Part shown: in pieces, positions 1 through 8,321 of the stretch | Position numbering within the stretch: the first letter of the stretch is position 1 | Layout of the letters: each line of letters opens with the position of its first letter | Source: Microbacterium sp. Gd 4-13 | Lineage (GTDB): Bacteria; Actinomycetota; Actinomycetes; Actinomycetales; Microbacteriaceae | Assembly: GCF_003095395.1 (NCBI RefSeq) | Contig: NZ_QEIJ01000003.1 | Span: forward strand, 62,001 to 126,000 | Reading direction: 5' to 3' | DNA length: 64,000 nucleotides | Translations under genes and position numbers: made by a program | Notes under the pieces: generated by a model | Seen by the model: only the letters and a program-made list of their open reading frames with translations | What the model was told of the DNA's origin: nothing | Database searches by the model: none

Positions 1-376
1 TTCTGTTTTGTGAGAGCACGTTGTCGCGCTCACGCGCGACGGTGCCGTCGTCTTTGTTTAGACTCGCGTGCCCGAATGACAACGCGAGGCAATCGAAGGA
101 GCAGGAACAGGCAGAAAAGGGCACGCGGACAGCATCCGTGTGAGATCCCGGCGACTGGCCACCAGTAGACGACCACCCGGCTATCGCGACGGGGAGTCCA
201 CCACAGGGGACCAGCGTCCTGCCGGCCTGCTCCATGAGCTCATATGTAATTGAGCGGATTGCCGAAGCAACCCGACTCAGCCTACCAGCGCGCTGCTCGC
301 CGCCGCCGCTCCGCTGCGGGGCGCGCCCCAGGATTCGGGATAGCGCCGAGACCGCGCGACCGTTTACCTTTGCCCC
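1..376. other. Non-coding region upstream of the first gene, possibly structured
   Basis: I find no convincing gene here. A TAGACT box at 59-64 is followed directly by CGCGTGCCC (65-73), which is perfectly complementary to GGGCACGCG (119-127). Short hairpins follow at about 124-142, at 154-166 (ACTGG/CCAGT arms) and around 175-215. This could be a structured 5' leader for the wall hydrolase at 377 or an unrelated small RNA. However, that gene has its own TANNNT box at 365-370, which argues that it is transcribed from a nearer start. I could not match the region to any riboswitch family. Confidence 0.3.
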
Positions 377-1516
377 ATGCGTCCCGTTCGTCACACGAGT
401 CACAGCGCGCTCGTCGTCGCGCTGGTGATCGGGATGCTGCTGACCGCTCCGAGCCCCGCCCGTGGCGCGACCGTCAACGAGATCGAGGCCGAGCTCACGG
501 CCGTGGAAGAAGCGGCCGCGTCGGCGTCGGACGACGCCCTCGTCGCAGAAGCTGCCGCGCAGGATGCGCGCGGGGCCGCCGAGACGGCGGCCGCGCGCGT
601 CGCCGCCCTCGACACGCAGGTCGATGCGACGGAGGCGGAGGCGACCGCGCACGCCGCTCGCGTGGTCGCTGCGGTCGTCGCCATCTCACGAGCGACGGCC
701 GACAGCCCCCTCCTCGCCCGGGTCCTCACCTCTGCCGACCCGGAGAGCCTGCTCTCGGGACTCAGCACGGCCGAGAGGACGGGTCGGCTCTCGGCCCAGC
801 TCGCGCGATCGGCCCGAGAGTCGGCGAACGCGGTCACCGCACAGCGCTCTCAGGCCGACGTCGTGCGCGCCGAACGAGACCGGCTCGCCACCGAGGCCGA
901 AGCGGCCGCAGCCCGGGCCCGGAGCCTGGTCGACGCCGAGACCTCCGCCATCGCGTCGGCTCGAAGCGAGCTCGATGCCCTGTACACCCGGCTCGCCGCA
1001 GCGCAGCGCACAACGGTCGAGCGCGCGAAGACCCAACGCGAGCAGCGCACCATCGCCCAACAGGCGGCGCAGCCGGCGGCCGGGGTGCCCACGTCGCCCT
1101 CCCGCGCGCCGGTGACGCCCGTCACATCTCCCCCCGCTCCCGCAACTCCCCCGGCTCCGGTAACCCCCGCGCCTCCGCCGGTGGTACCTCCCGCGGGCAC
1201 GCCGATCGCCTCGCCCGCCGAAGCCCAGGCGATCGCCCGCCAGATGTCAGCCGCCCGCGGCTGGGGCGACGATCAGTTCTCCTGCCTCGTGCGCCTCTGG
1301 AACCGCGAGTCGGGGTGGCGCGTGCAGGCCCGGAACCCGTCCAGCGGCGCCTACGGGATCCCCCAGGCGTACCCCGCCGAGAAGCTCGCCGCCGCCGGCC
1401 CCGATTGGCGCACGGATGCGGCGACGCAGATCTCCTGGGGATTGTCCTACATCGCGTCCCGCTACGGGTCTCCGTGCGGGGCGTGGGATCACTCCGAGCG
1501 CACCGGGTGGTACTGA
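377..1516 (+). CDS. Secreted coiled-coil protein with C-terminal lytic-transglycosylase-like domain
   Basis: Exported 379-residue protein, probably a peptidoglycan hydrolase. Residues 1-31 form a signal peptide ending near PARGA. Residues 32-220 are Ala/Glu-rich and look like a long coiled coil, as in other division-associated wall hydrolases. A Pro/Thr-rich linker follows (about 235-275). The last 95 residues resemble actinobacterial SLT/transglycosylase-like domains: E311 in WNRESGW is the likely catalytic acid, followed by AYGIPQA and a conserved GSPCGAW region. The start is supported by TACCTT at 365-370, exactly 6 nt before ATG, a leaderless-type arrangement. Enzyme activity is inferred from the domain. 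Confidence 0.82.
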   Translation: MRPVRHTSHSALVVALVIGMLLTAPSPARGATVNEIEAELTAVEEAAASASDDALVAEAAAQDARGAAETAAARVAALDTQVDATEAEATAHAARVVAAVVAISRATADSPLLARVLTSADPESLLSGLSTAERTGRLSAQLARSARESANAVTAQRSQADVVRAERDRLATEAEAAAARARSLVDAETSAIASARSELDALYTRLAAAQRTTVERAKTQREQRTIAQQAAQPAAGVPTSPSRAPVTPVTSPPAPATPPAPVTPAPPPVVPPAGTPIASPAEAQAIARQMSAARGWGDDQFSCLVRLWNRESGWRVQARNPSSGAYGIPQAYPAEKLAAAGPDWRTDAATQISWGLSYIASRYGSPCGAWDHSERTGWY

Positions 1517-1543
1517 GCGGCCCGGCCGACCTAGGGTGGGGAC

Positions 1544-1732
1544 ATGAGTACCGAGGAAAAGCCCGCAGGCGCAGCATCCGATGACATGAAGCGCAAGTTC
1601 CGCGAGGCTCTCGAGAAGAAGAACGCCCACCAGCGTTCGGGCGAGGCCCACCTCGACGGAGACTCCGCGGTGCACTCCACCAAGGGGCCGGCCAGCGGCA
1701 ACCGCGACTTCAGCCGCCGCAAGAGCGGCTGA
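1544..1732 (+). CDS. DUF5302 family small protein
   Basis: A 62-residue, highly charged protein with no signal peptide or membrane segment. It matches the small actinobacterial DUF5302 family: an N-terminal KRKFREALEKK helix and a C-terminal half with a GPASGNRDFSRRKSG ending. Function unknown. TAGGGT (1532-1537) lies 6 nt before ATG, so the mRNA is probably leaderless and independent of the wall hydrolase 27 nt upstream. Confidence 0.75.
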   Translation: MSTEEKPAGAASDDMKRKFREALEKKNAHQRSGEAHLDGDSAVHSTKGPASGNRDFSRRKSG

Positions 1733-1772
1733 GTCCGACCGTAGTCTTCGCGGCCGTCCTCGGCGCGGGCGC

Positions 1773-3731
1773 TCAGGTGCTCGACACGCGCTTGCGGCGC
1801 CCCCGTCCGGGAAGCTCGACGTAGGTCAGGTGCTTCGCGATGCGTCCGTCGCCGGCGGTGCGCCCGTGCAGCCGCCGCCAGACCCACGGCAGCGCGTCGC
1901 GACGCAGCCACGACCCGGGCATCGGCATCTCGTCGGAGTGGAACGCCTCGTCGAGGTCGCTGAGCGCCTCGGCGTCGGGCACCCCCAGCACGTCGGCCGC
2001 GCGGTAGGCGACGAGGCGGTGCCCCGCCGGACGCAGGTGCACCCGGTCGTCCGACCACAGGGGCAGCTCACCGAGCGCCGGCGTCGCTTCCAGGTCGAGC
2101 AGGATGGCGCCCGTCTCGGCCGCGATCCGACGCAGTTCGGAGTTGAAGGTCGCGAACCGTCTCGCGAAGATCACGGCCGCACGCCGACGCGGGAGGAACA
2201 CCGTGGCCAGGAGCACGTCGGCGCCCGTCGCCCGCACCTCGCGCACGACCCGCTCGAGCTGCGTCACCAGCGCGGGGATGTCGACCTTCGGCCCGACGAG
2301 GTCGTTCGACCCCATGAGGATCGAGACGAGGTCGGGGCGCATCCTCAGCGCGTGCGGCACCTGTTCCTCGACGAGGTCTCGCATCTTGCGGCTGCGAACG
2401 GCGAGGTTCGCATAGCGGAATACTCCGTCGCTCGATGCCGCGAGCAGTGACGCGAGCCGGTCGGCCCACCCGCGGTACTCGCCGTCCGGCATGCGCGAGC
2501 CATCGCACAGCCCCTCCGTGATCGAGTCGCCCAGCGCGACATAGCGCCGCCACGGCCGTGAGACCGCGGGCGCGGCGATTGCCGGCCGATGGCGGCCTCG
2601 GGCGGGCAGGCCGTCGTCCATGGGTCGCAGCGCGATCGCCTCGCGGTAATGCCCGACGAGCTGCGCCCCCAGGGCATCCCAGGTGCGGCCCGCGACGCTC
2701 TCCCGGGCCGCGCGGGCGAACGCGCGGCGCTTGGCGGCGTCGCCCACGAGGTCGGACACCCGCGCGCGCAGGTCGTCGCGATCGCCGGGTCGGTACAGCC
2801 AGCCGTCGATGCTGCTGCGCACGAGGTCGAGAGGTCCGCCCACTCCGGTCGCGACGACGGGGACACCGCTGGCGAGAGCCTCCTGGATGGTCTGCCCGAA
2901 GGTCTCGCTCTCGCCGGGGTGCACGAACACGTCGAATCCGGCCATCACCTCACCGAGCTGCGCCCCCGACAGGTGTCCGGTGAACACGGCGTCCGGCAGC
3001 ATCCGCTCCAGACCCGCCCGCGACGGGCCGTCGCCCACGACGACCAGGCGCGTGCCCGGCAGGTCGGCGAGCGCGCGGAGGTCGTCGACCTGCTTCTCGG
3101 GGGCGAGACGGCCGACGTAGCCGATGATGACCTCGCCCGCGGGAGCGACCGCGCGGCGCCAGGCCTCGTTGCGGTGGGCCGGGTCGAACCGCACCGCGTC
3201 GACGCCTCTCCCCCACCGTCGGATGCGGTCGACGCCGAGCTCTTCGAGCTGCGCGGTCGAGGCCGACGAGGGCGCGAGCGTCAGGGTCGCGCGACGATGC
3301 AAACGGGACACGTGGGAGCGGGCGAACGCGGTGGCCTGCGACACCCCGTACTTCTGCGCGTAGGCGATGACGTCGGTCTGGTAGACGGCCACCGTCGGGA
3401 TACGCAGCGCGTCGGCCGCGGCGATCCCCTGCCAGCCGAGCACGAACGGCGAGGCGAGGTGCACCACGTCGGGCCGGAAACTGCGCAGCAGCGCGGTGAG
3501 CCGAGCCGCACGCGCGAACACGACCCGCACCTCGGGGTAGGACGGCAGCGGCACCGAGCGCAGCAGCTCGGTGCGGGCACCGTGGAGGTCGGTCGTCACC
3601 TCGCCCGCCCGCGGGGCGATGACGAGCGTCTCGTGGCCCTGCGCGTTCAGGTGACGGAGAACGTGGAGCACGGAGCCCGTGACCCCGTTCATGTGCGGGA
3701 GGAAGGATTCGGCGAGCAGCGCGACTCTCAC
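1773..3731 (-). CDS. Fused GT4 glycosyltransferase and SGNH/GDSL hydrolase
   Basis: One uninterrupted 652-residue frame joins two enzymes. Residues 1 to about 375 are a GT-B family 4 glycosyltransferase: the N-terminus VRVALLAESFLPHMNGVT is typical of mannosyltransferase-like members, and the donor-site motif ESETFGQTIQE fits E-x7-E. From about residue 395 an SGNH hydrolase begins: GDSITEG with nucleophile S403, GSND (block III) and DRVH (D562, H565) as the acid-base pair. GTG at 3731 is chosen because the family N-terminus begins there; GGAGG sits directly before it. Likely role: adding a sugar to, and trimming an acyl or acetyl group from, a cell-envelope glycolipid or glycan. No signal peptide is seen, so it should be cytoplasmic. 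Substrate unknown. Confidence 0.85.
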   Translation of the reverse strand: MRVALLAESFLPHMNGVTGSVLHVLRHLNAQGHETLVIAPRAGEVTTDLHGARTELLRSVPLPSYPEVRVVFARAARLTALLRSFRPDVVHLASPFVLGWQGIAAADALRIPTVAVYQTDVIAYAQKYGVSQATAFARSHVSRLHRRATLTLAPSSASTAQLEELGVDRIRRWGRGVDAVRFDPAHRNEAWRRAVAPAGEVIIGYVGRLAPEKQVDDLRALADLPGTRLVVVGDGPSRAGLERMLPDAVFTGHLSGAQLGEVMAGFDVFVHPGESETFGQTIQEALASGVPVVATGVGGPLDLVRSSIDGWLYRPGDRDDLRARVSDLVGDAAKRRAFARAARESVAGRTWDALGAQLVGHYREAIALRPMDDGLPARGRHRPAIAAPAVSRPWRRYVALGDSITEGLCDGSRMPDGEYRGWADRLASLLAASSDGVFRYANLAVRSRKMRDLVEEQVPHALRMRPDLVSILMGSNDLVGPKVDIPALVTQLERVVREVRATGADVLLATVFLPRRRAAVIFARRFATFNSELRRIAAETGAILLDLEATPALGELPLWSDDRVHLRPAGHRLVAYRAADVLGVPDAEALSDLDEAFHSDEMPMPGSWLRRDALPWVWRRLHGRTAGDGRIAKHLTYVELPGRGRRKRVSST

Positions 3732-3865
3732 GCCTCCAGGGTGAGGGCATCTCGGCGTCCACGGACGCCAGGAACGCCCCGATCGCCGAGAGTTCACCTG
3801 ATCAACCCCGGGGCGTCACCGGCCCGTCGACGGGACGTTCGGAGTTCACACGGACGTGGTAGGCA

Positions 3866-4471
3866 ATGCGGGTGATCGACGAGGTGCTGGCCCAGGTGGC
3901 CTCGAGCCCCTGGGCGCTTCCGCTGATGTTCGTGCTCGTGCTGGGCGATGCGTTCCTCGTGGTCATCCCGGGCGAAGCCGCGGTGACCGCTTTCGGGGCG
4001 CTCGCTGTCTCCAGCGGCGCCCCTCCCCTCGTCGCGGTCATCGTCGTCGCGACCGCGGGCGCTCTCCTCGGTGACGTCGGCTGCTACCTCGTGGGGCGGC
4101 GGATCGGACTCGATCGATGGCGGTGGATGCGGCGACCCCGCGTGCAGGCAGCATTCACCTGGGCGCGTACGCGCCTGGATCGACGCACCGCGCTCGTGCT
4201 CTTCACCGCCCGGTTCATCCCGTTCGCGCGCCTCGCGGTCAATCTGACCGCCGGCGCGTCGCGCGTGCCGGTGCCCCGCTACGTCGCGGTCGCCGGGCTC
4301 GCCGCGCTGGGATGGGCCGCCTACCAGGCGCTCATCGGCGCGGTCGTCGCCTCGATCGTCCCCGGCGGACCGGTCGTCGCGGTCGTGGTCTCGGTCGTCG
4401 TCGCGATCGGCATCGGTGTCGTCGTCGACGCCTTCCTGGCCCGTCGCGGGCGGCGCACCGGTCGGCTCTAG
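3866..4471 (+). CDS. DedA family membrane protein
   Basis: A 201-residue polytopic membrane protein of the DedA/SNARE-associated (VTT) family. Hydrophobic stretches sit near residues 15-35, 45-75, 135-165 and 170-190. The family signatures are visible: an acidic residue in the VIPGE segment, GAxLGDxxxYxxGR at about 65-80, and FxARFIPxxR at about 114-123. Relatives are undecaprenyl-phosphate or phospholipid transporters; the substrate here cannot be read from sequence. It is divergent from the glycosyltransferase fusion, with 134 bp between the two starts, so the two may be linked in envelope biogenesis. Confidence 0.87.
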   Translation: MRVIDEVLAQVASSPWALPLMFVLVLGDAFLVVIPGEAAVTAFGALAVSSGAPPLVAVIVVATAGALLGDVGCYLVGRRIGLDRWRWMRRPRVQAAFTWARTRLDRRTALVLFTARFIPFARLAVNLTAGASRVPVPRYVAVAGLAALGWAAYQALIGAVVASIVPGGPVVAVVVSVVVAIGIGVVVDAFLARRGRRTGRL

Positions 4472-5229
4472 ACGAGTGCGAGCGTGCGCCTGGCGGCGCG
4501 GACGAGAGCGGACCCGTAAGCCGGCCCGTGCCCGGCGGCGTGCACCGCGAGCGGATGCAGCTGGTGCAGCGGTATGCGTTCGTGCCACCCGGGGCGGAGC
4601 GCATGCTCGGCGTCGTACGCGGCGAGGACGCGATCGAGGAAGGGACACCCGAAGAGGTCGAGCATCGCCAGGTCGGTCTCGCGATGACCGCCGTGCGCGG
4701 CCGGGTCGATGAGCACCACGCCCCCCGATGCCCACAGGACGTTTCCCGACCACAGGTCGCCGTGCAGACGAGCCGGCCGGTCGCCGTCGTCGAACGCGCC
4801 CGCGGCGATGAGGTCGCAGACGCGGTGGACGACCTCGACGTCGGCCGTCGAGAGACTGCCCGCGGCGACCGCCGGACCGAGGAAAGGACGCACGCGCTGC
4901 TCGGCGTAGAACGCGCCCCACGCGGAGGTCGGGTGACAGGGCTGGCGTCGGCTGCCGATGAAGACCGGGCCGTCCCACCCGTCGGGCGGCGCCCCGAAAG
5001 CCGGCGCCCCCGCGTCGTGCATCACGGAGAGAGCGCGACCGAAGGCGCTCGCGGTCGCCGCATCCGGTCGGGTCTCGGTGACGCGCTCGAGCGAGATGCG
5101 ATCGGGGGCGACGTGGTGCACGCCCACCACCCGCGGGCCGCCGTCCACCTCGCGCAGCCAGGCGAGCCCGGCGGCTTCGGCCTGGAAGAATGCGTCCGGG
5201 GCTCCGGAACGCTCTTTGACGAAGAGCAC
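4468..5229 (-). CDS. Fructosamine kinase family protein
   Basis: A 253-residue protein kinase-like small-molecule kinase that would phosphorylate fructosamines (ketosamines) on glycated proteins or sugars, leading to deglycation. Visible features: N-terminal FVKERSG (ATP-binding Lys region), FFQAEAAGLAWL helix, the catalytic loop LHGDLWSGNVLW and the metal-binding IDPAAHGGHRETDLAML. The length is slightly short for the family but the core is complete. The start is GTG, 3 nt after the stop of a 37-codon reading frame (5233-5346), so the two are probably co-transcribed. The 3' end overlaps the 3' end of the convergent DedA gene by 4 nt. Confidence 0.85.
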   Translation of the reverse strand: MLFVKERSGAPDAFFQAEAAGLAWLREVDGGPRVVGVHHVAPDRISLERVTETRPDAATASAFGRALSVMHDAGAPAFGAPPDGWDGPVFIGSRRQPCHPTSAWGAFYAEQRVRPFLGPAVAAGSLSTADVEVVHRVCDLIAAGAFDDGDRPARLHGDLWSGNVLWASGGVVLIDPAAHGGHRETDLAMLDLFGCPFLDRVLAAYDAEHALRPGWHERIPLHQLHPLAVHAAGHGPAYGSALVRAARRTLALV

Positions 5230-5232
5230 GGC

Positions 5233-5346
5233 TCAGTGGGGGGCGTCGTGCTCGTCGTGGGGCTCGCCGGGATCGTCGGGTTCGGCCGCGGTCGTGGTGT
5301 CGGGCTCGGGTCCGGGTGTGATGGGAGGTTTGCCATCCTTATCCAT
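5233..5346 (-). CDS. Possible 37-residue acidic protein
   Basis: A small frame starting MDKDGKPPITPGPEPD and ending HDAPH: Pro/Asp/Glu-rich, no hydrophobic segment, probably disordered. A G-run lies just upstream of the ATG and its stop is 3 nt before the GTG of the fructosamine kinase. It may be a real small protein or only a translational lead-in for the kinase. No family recognised. Confidence 0.45.
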   Translation of the reverse strand: MDKDGKPPITPGPEPDTTTAAEPDDPGEPHDEHDAPH

Positions 5347-5435
5347 GCCCCCAGTCCACACGAGCGTGCGATCGATCGCGAACCGTTGACAGGCCGGTTC
5401 TGCGCCGTGTCGGTGGCTACCCGCAGGATGAGGAC

Positions 5436-6248
5436 ATGGATGCTGCGTCCCCGACCGATGGCTACGACCCGCTGTTCCTGGGCATCACCGTGCCGCTGCC
5501 GATCTCGTCGGTTCCCTCGCTCGTGATCGACTACCCGCGGTTCAGCGTCGTTCTCGACCCGTCACGGCGCTTGGCGCGGGCGACGGCGGTGAACATCGAC
5601 GGCACACGGCTGCGCGAGGTCCCTCGCACGGGCGACTGGCGGCTCGACCCCCGCGCACCCGCAGACGCGCAGACCGGGCCGGAGGTCTACGCGCGCAACG
5701 ACCTCGATCGCGGGCATCTCGTGAGGCGCCGCGACCCCGGCTGGGGCGACGTCGACGAGGCACGACGGGCGACCGAGGCAACCTTTTTCTACACGAACGC
5801 GGCACCCCAGGCGGCGGGCTTCAATCAGTCGAAGGAGCTCTGGCTGGGTCTCGAAGACCACGTGCTCGACCACGCCGAGGCGCAGGACGTGCGGCTCTCC
5901 GTCTTCACCGCCCCGGTGCTGGGCGACGACGACCCGCCCTATCGCGGCATCCGGGTGCCCCTGCGGTTCTGGAAGATCGCAGCCTGGGCGACCGGCGACG
6001 CCCAGCGCCCGCTCGCGGCCGCCGGGTTCGTGCTCGATCAGACCGATCTCGTCGACACGCGGCGAGAAGCACGAGCGGTGGCCCCGCTCGGGGGGTTCCG
6101 CACCTTCCAGGTGCCGATCTCCGACATCGCCCCGGTGAGCGGACTCGACCTGGGCCCTCTCGTCGAGGCCGACGTGCTCCCGCGCGAGGGAGCACGTCCG
6201 ACGCCGTGGCACGAGATCTCCACGACGTCGGACGTCTCACTGGGCTGA
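5436..6248 (+). CDS. DNA/RNA non-specific endonuclease
   Basis: A 270-residue member of the NUC1/EndoG family of beta-beta-alpha-metal nucleases. The catalytic DRGHLVRR motif gives H94 as general base, and the downstream FFYTNAAPQAAGFNQ segment carries the Asn that binds the metal ion. Homologues cut single- and double-stranded DNA and RNA. There is no obvious signal peptide, although related proteins are often exported or act after cell damage, so its location is unclear. CAGGAT lies 6 nt before the ATG. Confidence 0.88.
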   Translation: MDAASPTDGYDPLFLGITVPLPISSVPSLVIDYPRFSVVLDPSRRLARATAVNIDGTRLREVPRTGDWRLDPRAPADAQTGPEVYARNDLDRGHLVRRRDPGWGDVDEARRATEATFFYTNAAPQAAGFNQSKELWLGLEDHVLDHAEAQDVRLSVFTAPVLGDDDPPYRGIRVPLRFWKIAAWATGDAQRPLAAAGFVLDQTDLVDTRREARAVAPLGGFRTFQVPISDIAPVSGLDLGPLVEADVLPREGARPTPWHEISTTSDVSLG

Positions 6249-6262
6249 GCCCGGCGGCGGAG

Positions 6263-6928
6263 TCACTCCCCCGCGAGGCCACCGAGCAGGTGACCGAACG
6301 ATCGGCCTTCGCCGAGATAGGTCGCGGGGTCGTACGGATCCTCATCGCGCACCGGCATGCGAGCCGCGATCGCGTCGGCGATCTCGCGCGCCCCGCGATC
6401 GATGCGGGCGCCGAGAGGGGCGACGCCGTCGGCGTTCGCTCCCCAGTCGCTCGATGCGGCGAAGACGCCGGTGGGCACCGGGTTCGCGTGCAGGTAGGTG
6501 AACAACGGCCGGATCGAGTAGTCGATCGCGAGCGAGTGGCGGGCGGTACCCGCGTTCGCACCGAGCAGCACGGGGACACCCGCGAGGGCATCGGGGTCGA
6601 GGATGTCGACGAACGACTTGAACAGTCCCGAGTAGCTCGTGGAGAAGATCGGCGTGACCGCGATGATCGCGTCGGCCGACACGACGGCGTTGACCATCGC
6701 CTCGAGGGCAGGTGGAGCGAACCCGGTGAGCAGGTTGTTCGTGATGTCGTGCGCGTAGTCACGCAACTCGAACACGTCGACCTCCGCGGCGATCCCCGTC
6801 GGCTCGCTCGCGGTGCTCTTGGCACGCAGAGCGGCGACGGTCGCATCGGCGAGGCGGTCACCCAGCATCCGGGTCGTCGAGGGATTCGACAGTCCCGCGG
6901 TCACGACCGCGATACGGCGCGCGCTCAC
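6263..6928 (-). CDS. NAD(P)H-dependent FMN reductase, CE1759 family
   Basis: A 221-residue flavodoxin-like FMN reductase. It begins VSARRIAVVTAGLSNPSTTRMLGDRL, where the S-N-P-S-T loop binds FMN phosphate, followed by the PIFSTSYSGLFKSFVD segment shared by NADPH-dependent FMN reductases. The GTG start lies 1 nt after the stop of the LLM monooxygenase, so the pair is translated from one message. This neighbour relationship is the one known for the Corynebacterium CE1758/CE1759 pair: the reductase is expected to supply FMNH2 to the monooxygenase. Confidence 0.87.
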   Translation of the reverse strand: MSARRIAVVTAGLSNPSTTRMLGDRLADATVAALRAKSTASEPTGIAAEVDVFELRDYAHDITNNLLTGFAPPALEAMVNAVVSADAIIAVTPIFSTSYSGLFKSFVDILDPDALAGVPVLLGANAGTARHSLAIDYSIRPLFTYLHANPVPTGVFAASSDWGANADGVAPLGARIDRGAREIADAIAARMPVRDEDPYDPATYLGEGRSFGHLLGGLAGE

Positions 6929-6929
6929 G

Positions 6930-8162
6930 TCAGGCTCCCGTCCGCGTCGCCGCAGCGCCGAAGGCACTGCCCGCGGCGACCGGGGCGTCGCGGTAGGGCG
7001 AACCGTCGGTCAGGTTGTCGCCGCGGTTGGCCTTCGGCACCGCCTGGCGGGGCGCGCCGTCGGCGTAGGCCTTCGCGACGAGGTTCGCATGGGTCGGCGC
7101 GTCGGGCACCTCGGCCGGGCGGTTCTTCTGCAGCTCCTTGCGCAGCACGGGTACGACCTCCCCGCCCAGGATGTCGAGCTGCTCGAGCACGGTCTTCACC
7201 GGAAGGCCGGCGTGATCGATGAGGAACAGCTGACGCTGGTAGTCGCCGAACGTTTCGCGCATGGCGGCGTACCGGTCGATGACCTGCTGCGGCGAACCCA
7301 CGGTGAGCGGGGTCATCTCCGAGAAGTCCTCGAGGCTCGGGCCGTGACCGTAGACGGGCGCGTTGTCGAAGTAGGGGCGGAACTGCCTCACGGCGTCCTG
7401 CGAGTTCGCGCTCATGAAGACCTGGCCGCCGAGTCCGACGATCGCCTGCTCGGCCGTGCCGTGACCGTAGTGGGCGAACCGCTCGCGGTAGAGCGTGATG
7501 AGGCGCTGGTAGTGCTCCTTCGGCCAGAAGATGTTGTTCGCGAAGAAGCCGTTGCCGTAGAACGCGGCCTGCTCGGCGATCTCGGGGGTGCGGATCGAGC
7601 CGTGCCACACGAACGGGGGCACGCCGTCGAGGGGGCGCGGCGTCGAGGTGAAGCCCGACAGGGGGGTGCGGAACTGCCCCTCCCAATCGACCACGTCCTC
7701 GCGCCAGAGGCGGTGGAGCAGGTTGTAGTTCTCGATCGTCAGCGGCAGGCCCTGGCGGATGTCCTTGCCGAACCACGGGTACACCGGGCCGGTGTTGCCG
7801 CGCCCGAGCATGAGGTCGGCGCGACCGCCCGAGACGTGCTGCAGCATCGCGAAGTCTTCGGCGATCTTCACCGGGTCGTTCGTGGTGATGAGCGTGGTCG
7901 ACGTGGTGAGGATCAGTCGCTCGGTCTGGGCGGCGATGTACGCCAGCGTCGTCGTGGGCGAGGACGACCAGAAGGGCGGGTTGTGGTGCTCGCCGAGGGC
8001 GAAGACGTCGAGACCGACCTCTTCGGCGTGCTTGGCGATGGTGAGGGTGTTCTGGATGCGCTCGGCCTCGCTCGGCGTCTGCCGAGTGGTCGGGTCCTCC
8101 GTGATGTCGCTGACCGTCATGATGCCGAACTGCATCCCGGGCCAGGTGGTGGTGTCGTTCAC
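6930..8162 (-). CDS. FMN-dependent luciferase-like monooxygenase, CE1758 family
   Basis: A 410-residue TIM-barrel flavin monooxygenase of the bacterial-luciferase superfamily. It starts with GTG at 8162 (VNDTTTWPGMQFGIMTVSD), preceded by a GGAGAG ribosome site 5-6 nt upstream; the open frame extends further upstream but that extension is not protein-like. Seen: FALGEHHNPPFWSSSP near the N-terminus, GRADLMLGRGN and SIRTPEIAEQAAFYGNGFF, all typical of the superfamily. The oxidised substrate is unknown. It is divergent from an iron/2-oxoglutarate oxygenase. The shared intergenic region contains an 18-bp dyad (8196-8213) that may be an operator. Confidence 0.88.
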   Translation of the reverse strand: MNDTTTWPGMQFGIMTVSDITEDPTTRQTPSEAERIQNTLTIAKHAEEVGLDVFALGEHHNPPFWSSSPTTTLAYIAAQTERLILTTSTTLITTNDPVKIAEDFAMLQHVSGGRADLMLGRGNTGPVYPWFGKDIRQGLPLTIENYNLLHRLWREDVVDWEGQFRTPLSGFTSTPRPLDGVPPFVWHGSIRTPEIAEQAAFYGNGFFANNIFWPKEHYQRLITLYRERFAHYGHGTAEQAIVGLGGQVFMSANSQDAVRQFRPYFDNAPVYGHGPSLEDFSEMTPLTVGSPQQVIDRYAAMRETFGDYQRQLFLIDHAGLPVKTVLEQLDILGGEVVPVLRKELQKNRPAEVPDAPTHANLVAKAYADGAPRQAVPKANRGDNLTDGSPYRDAPVAAGSAFGAAATRTGA

Positions 8163-8195
8163 GATCGCTCTCCGTATCTCACGCTGTGTTCGAAG

Positions 8196-8213
8196 TGTAT
8201 TCGCGTGAATGTA
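8196..8213. promoter_or_regulatory. Candidate operator, 18-bp imperfect dyad
   Basis: The sequence fits TGTATTC-N4-GAATRTA. The same pattern with identical spacing recurs upstream of the YceI gene (13054-13071). It lies 34 nt upstream of the LLM monooxygenase start, where it could overlap that promoter, and about 110 nt upstream of the dioxygenase. The size and symmetry suit a MarR-type dimer, but no regulator gene is nearby. Confidence 0.45.
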
Positions 8214-8321
8214 CTGTGTGCAACGCTGCGGTCCCGAGACTATTCCCGCGTTCCGTCCGGGGCGCGGGTAATCCTCTGCAACATTGGCCGACGCGCACTC
8301 GAGCCCGCCTAGTCTCGGCAC

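Noticed and set aside
185..205. tRNA or tmRNA 3' end (TCCACCA-like)
   Set aside because: No T-arm sequence or matching acceptor strand upstream.
120..215. Cobalamin, SAM-IV, c-di-AMP (ydaO) or SRP RNA
   Set aside because: Fragments such as GTGTGAGATCCCGGC look superficially like riboswitch pieces, but the conserved cores of these families are not present in order.
5436..6248. Toxin nuclease with immunity gene
   Set aside because: No secretion or toxin-delivery domain and no small immunity-like gene adjacent; it looks like a stand-alone nuclease.
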